From JAWOJF01 sp046481785 (GTDB lineage: Bacteria; Bacteroidota; Ignavibacteria; Ignavibacteriales; Ignavibacteriaceae), in assembly GCA_046481785.1 (NCBI GenBank), contig JAWOJF010000205.1, positions 1 through 16,539 on the forward strand: a stretch of 16,539 nucleotides of DNA, in the 5' to 3' direction. The notes beneath the pieces were generated by a model. The model had not been told where the DNA came from. It did no database searches and was given only the letters and a program-made list of their open reading frames with translations. Both the position numbers and the translations under genes were made by a program. The first letter of the stretch is position 1. Each line of letters starts with the position of its first letter. Positions 14,301 through 16,539 of this stretch are shown here, piece by piece.

Positions 14301-16258
14301 TGCTGGGATTAAAAATTGGACATTATAGAATTGTTGATATCCTTGGTGAAGGAGGCATGGGAATTGTCTATAAAGCCCTGGATATTAAACTGGAAAGATA
14401 TGTTGCAATAAAAATTCTCAGTTCACAGGCAATTAATAATCCTCAGTTTGTTGAACGTTTTAAACGCGAAGCTAAAAATCAGGCAAAGTTAAACCATCCG
14501 AATATTGTACCTGTTTATGGTTTTACAGAAGAAAACCATATCCTCGGAATTGTAATGGAATATGTTGAAGGTGAAACATTAGAGCACCTGATTGAATCCA
14601 GGGGCAGGATTCCGCTAATTGAGGCTTTGCATATTCTCCGCCAAATACTGGAAGGATCATCATATGCACATAATAAGGGCTTTGTGCATCGTGATATCAA
14701 ACCTTCTAATATAATTATTAATAATGAAGGCGTTGCAAAGATTATGGATTTTGGTATTTCAAAATCCATGAATGAAACCAGGGGAATAACAAAAACAGGT
14801 ACTAAGTTAGGCACTATTCTTTATATGAGCCCCGAGCAGGTTAAGGCTTTAGACCCCACAAGCCAGAGCGACATATATTCTACCGGCATTACTTTTTATG
14901 AAATGATAAGCGGTAAAAATCCTTTTGATATAGGAACAGATTACCAGATAATGGAAGCGCATTTAAAAATGAATCCGCCAAGGCTGTCTACAATGATTGG
15001 GAATGTAGGCGCTGAAGTTGATGACATTATTGCTAGAGCGCTTAATAAATCTTTAAGAAAACGATATGGTTCATGTGAAGAGTTTATTGCAGATATTGAT
15101 ATGCTTATAGAAAGACTTGAGCTTTCGGGGAGCGGCTCAAAGATAAAACCCCGGGCAGCAACAGCAAAACAAACTTTGGAATTCAAATTACCGGCAGCTA
15201 AAGAGAGCCGTTTCTCAAAGATCAAATTTTATCTGTATGCATTCTTTTTTATAGTTGTATTCTCCGGCTTAATTCTTTTTATATATGATGCTGTTTCAGG
15301 TTTCTGGAAATTTGATAATGTAATTGAAAAAGAATCGCAGGCAGTACTGGATAGTTATAAACTAAATCCGGCTTATATTGCCAAAACAAGGTGGCAGTCT
15401 GTAAACAATCCTGCAAATACACAGTTGAATGCTATCACCTTTATAGATGATAACCTTGGTTTTGCATGCGGGTTAAACGGTACTTTATTAAAAAGTACAG
15501 ACGGCGGCGCTAACTGGATTAGTTTGTTGGATACGCTGCACCAGTTTGGCAAAATTAATTTTTATGATATTTATTTTACCTCACTAACGGAAGGCTTTTT
15601 AACCGGTGACGGCGGTACTTTGCTTTCCCTTAATCCGGTAACGGACGAGCTAAAGAAAATTAATACGGTTGAAACAGAATCATTATTTGATATTCATTTT
15701 ATTGATAATTCTAATACCGGGTTTATCATAGGCGCAGGCGGAGCTATTCTTAAAACGGATAATGGCGGGCTAAACTGGCGGAGTATTAAATCACCCGTTA
15801 ATACGCTTTTATACAGACTATTTTTTGTTGGTAACAAAACTGGTTTTATTGTAGGATGGAATGGTACTCTGCTTTATTCAACCGATCAGGGGGAATCATG
15901 GACTTTGCATCAGCGGATAACTGATAAATATCTTAAAGGTATATACTTTGTATCGGATGATATCGGACTAGTTGCCGGCGGCGGCGGTGAAATATTCAGA
16001 ACAGAAAACAGCGGTGAGGACTGGGAATTAATTCAATCTGAAGTTTCTTCGGGATTGTCCGCCATTCACTTTTTTGATGAAAAAAGCGGTATAATACTTG
16101 GGGGAAAAGGTGAAATTCTGCTTACTGAGGATTCCGGCAAATCCTGGAAATTAACCCCCAGCGGTCAATATGCAGGCTTAACAAGCTTAACCACAACACC
16201 TTCCAACAAAATATTTCTTTCAGGGCAAAACGGGATAATACTTACGTCTTCAAATTAG
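14300..16258 (+). CDS. Transmembrane Ser/Thr protein kinase with seven-repeat YCF48-like propeller
   Basis: 652 residues. The kinase domain (about 8-272) has the G loop GEGGMG (16-21), K38, HRDIKPSN (130-137, catalytic D132), DFG (150-152) and SPE (177-179), all intact. A linker leads to a single membrane segment at about 310-330. The C-terminal part (365-652) has propeller repeats of the form G-x-x-G-x-L-x-x-T-D-x-G-x-x-W. Asp-box copies are at 399, 486, 527, 568 and 609, spaced by about 41-43 residues. A degenerate one near 443 and a final half-repeat ending at 652 bring the total to seven. The N-terminal RWQSVNNP strand probably closes the ring. The topology implies a kinase inside and a propeller outside, a plan like M. 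tuberculosis PknD with its NHL propeller. It is coupled to the PP2C gene and followed by murA. Confidence 0.93.
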   Translation: MLGLKIGHYRIVDILGEGGMGIVYKALDIKLERYVAIKILSSQAINNPQFVERFKREAKNQAKLNHPNIVPVYGFTEENHILGIVMEYVEGETLEHLIESRGRIPLIEALHILRQILEGSSYAHNKGFVHRDIKPSNIIINNEGVAKIMDFGISKSMNETRGITKTGTKLGTILYMSPEQVKALDPTSQSDIYSTGITFYEMISGKNPFDIGTDYQIMEAHLKMNPPRLSTMIGNVGAEVDDIIARALNKSLRKRYGSCEEFIADIDMLIERLELSGSGSKIKPRAATAKQTLEFKLPAAKESRFSKIKFYLYAFFFIVVFSGLILFIYDAVSGFWKFDNVIEKESQAVLDSYKLNPAYIAKTRWQSVNNPANTQLNAITFIDDNLGFACGLNGTLLKSTDGGANWISLLDTLHQFGKINFYDIYFTSLTEGFLTGDGGTLLSLNPVTDELKKINTVETESLFDIHFIDNSNTGFIIGAGGAILKTDNGGLNWRSIKSPVNTLLYRLFFVGNKTGFIVGWNGTLLYSTDQGESWTLHQRITDKYLKGIYFVSDDIGLVAGGGGEIFRTENSGEDWELIQSEVSSGLSAIHFFDEKSGIILGGKGEILLTEDSGKSWKLTPSGQYAGLTSLTTTPSNKIFLSGQNGIILTSSN

Positions 16259-16349
16259 CTGACTACTAACATGGCTCATGTGTTATTGCAAGCCCAATGG
16301 ACTTTTTTGGTTGTGCAAAGGCATCTGCCGGCAAACGAGTTCTTTCGGG

Positions 16350-16383
16350 AAAGATGTCATCTTTTTAAAAAGATGTCATCTTT
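16350..16383. repeat. Doubled palindrome upstream of murA
   Basis: AAAGATGTCATCTTT occurs twice (16350-16364 and 16369-16383), separated by TTAA. Each copy is itself a palindrome around a central T, and the whole 34-bp block is nearly self-complementary. It lies 40 bp upstream of the predicted murA -35 box. It could be a paired operator or a dispersed intergenic repeat. Confidence 0.7.
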
Positions 16384-16422
16384 AGCGTTAGGAGATTCTT
16401 TAGGTAACATATTTTTTAGTTA

Positions 16423-16451
16423 TTAAAGTTTATATTTAAATTTGGTATAAT
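16423..16451 (+). promoter_or_regulatory. Predicted murA promoter
   Basis: TTAAAG (16423-16428) and a perfect TATAAT (16446-16451) are 17 bp apart, giving a short leader of about 15-20 nt before the TTG start. Confidence 0.5.
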
Positions 16452-16473
16452 AAAAGACATTTAAGAGGAAACT

Positions 16474-16539
16474 TTGGACAAATTTATCATCCGGGGCGGC
16501 AAAAAATTAATTGGTGGAGCAGAGGTAAGCGGGGCGAAA
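16474..16539 (+). CDS. murA: UDP-N-acetylglucosamine 1-carboxyvinyltransferase, N-terminus (partial)
   Basis: The first 22 codons read (M/L)DKFIIRGGKKLIGG followed by AEVSGAK, a near match to the start of MurA (DKFxIxGGxxLxGxVxVSGAKN). MurA makes the first committed step of peptidoglycan synthesis, transferring enolpyruvate from PEP to UDP-GlcNAc in the cytoplasm. The start is TTG at 16474-16476. An in-frame TAA lies at 16462-16464 and no ATG occurs between, and GAGGA lies 4 nt before the TTG. The gene runs off the right edge, so the active-site Cys and the rest cannot be checked. Confidence 0.88.
   Translation, partial: MDKFIIRGGKKLIGGAEVSGAK

Overview
The window is AT-rich bacterial DNA carrying 13 complete protein genes, two partial ones at the edges, one doubtful small ORF and two serine tRNAs. 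The 3' CCA is not encoded in either tRNA. One kinase gene carries a YCF48-type propeller, several genes lack a clear Shine-Dalgarno, and the window has TTG starts and a stand-alone feoAB operon. Together these suggest a Bacteroidota/Ignavibacteriota-type organism. That placement is an inference from gene style, not a proof. No IS element, CRISPR array or prophage module is visible.

Layout. Positions 1-202 hold the end of a secreted beta-rich protein, followed by a hairpin terminator. On the minus strand come a ZIP metal transporter (1025-1768), tRNA-Ser(CGA) starting only 5 nt after its stop, and a small kinase-fold protein (276-860). tRNA-Ser(GGA) lies on the plus strand at 1929-2015. Positions 2223-3694 hold two unrecognised exported or membrane-anchored proteins, one with a short acidic tandem repeat. 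A MATE efflux pump (4014-5351) faces an iron operon with 5 bp between the two stop codons. That operon reads on the minus strand as feoA, feoB, a Fur-family regulator and an MBL-fold hydrolase (8868 down to 5357). It starts from a good sigma70-like promoter with a palindrome over the predicted start point.

Positions 9078-11925 carry a soluble PAS-PAS-GAF histidine kinase and, after a 406-bp gap, a single-domain response regulator. A perfect 14-bp hairpin separates these from a minus-strand radical SAM protein with extra C-terminal cysteines (12147-13355). Positions 13572-16258 are a PP2C phosphatase and a transmembrane Ser/Thr kinase, translationally coupled. The kinase carries a seven-repeat YCF48-like propeller predicted to lie outside the membrane. 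A doubled palindrome and a promoter then lead to murA, cut by the window edge.

How the genes fit together. The iron operon couples Fe(II) import (FeoA/FeoB) to its likely regulator and to a metal-dependent hydrolase of unknown role. The Fur-like protein keeps one regulatory metal site but has lost most of the other, and FeoB has an altered G4 nucleotide-specificity motif. The kinase/phosphatase pair looks like a receptor-type signalling module placed just upstream of the first committed enzyme of peptidoglycan synthesis. The strongest leads are the Feo operon's altered metal and GTP sites, the propeller kinase next to murA, and the double palindrome at 16350-16383.
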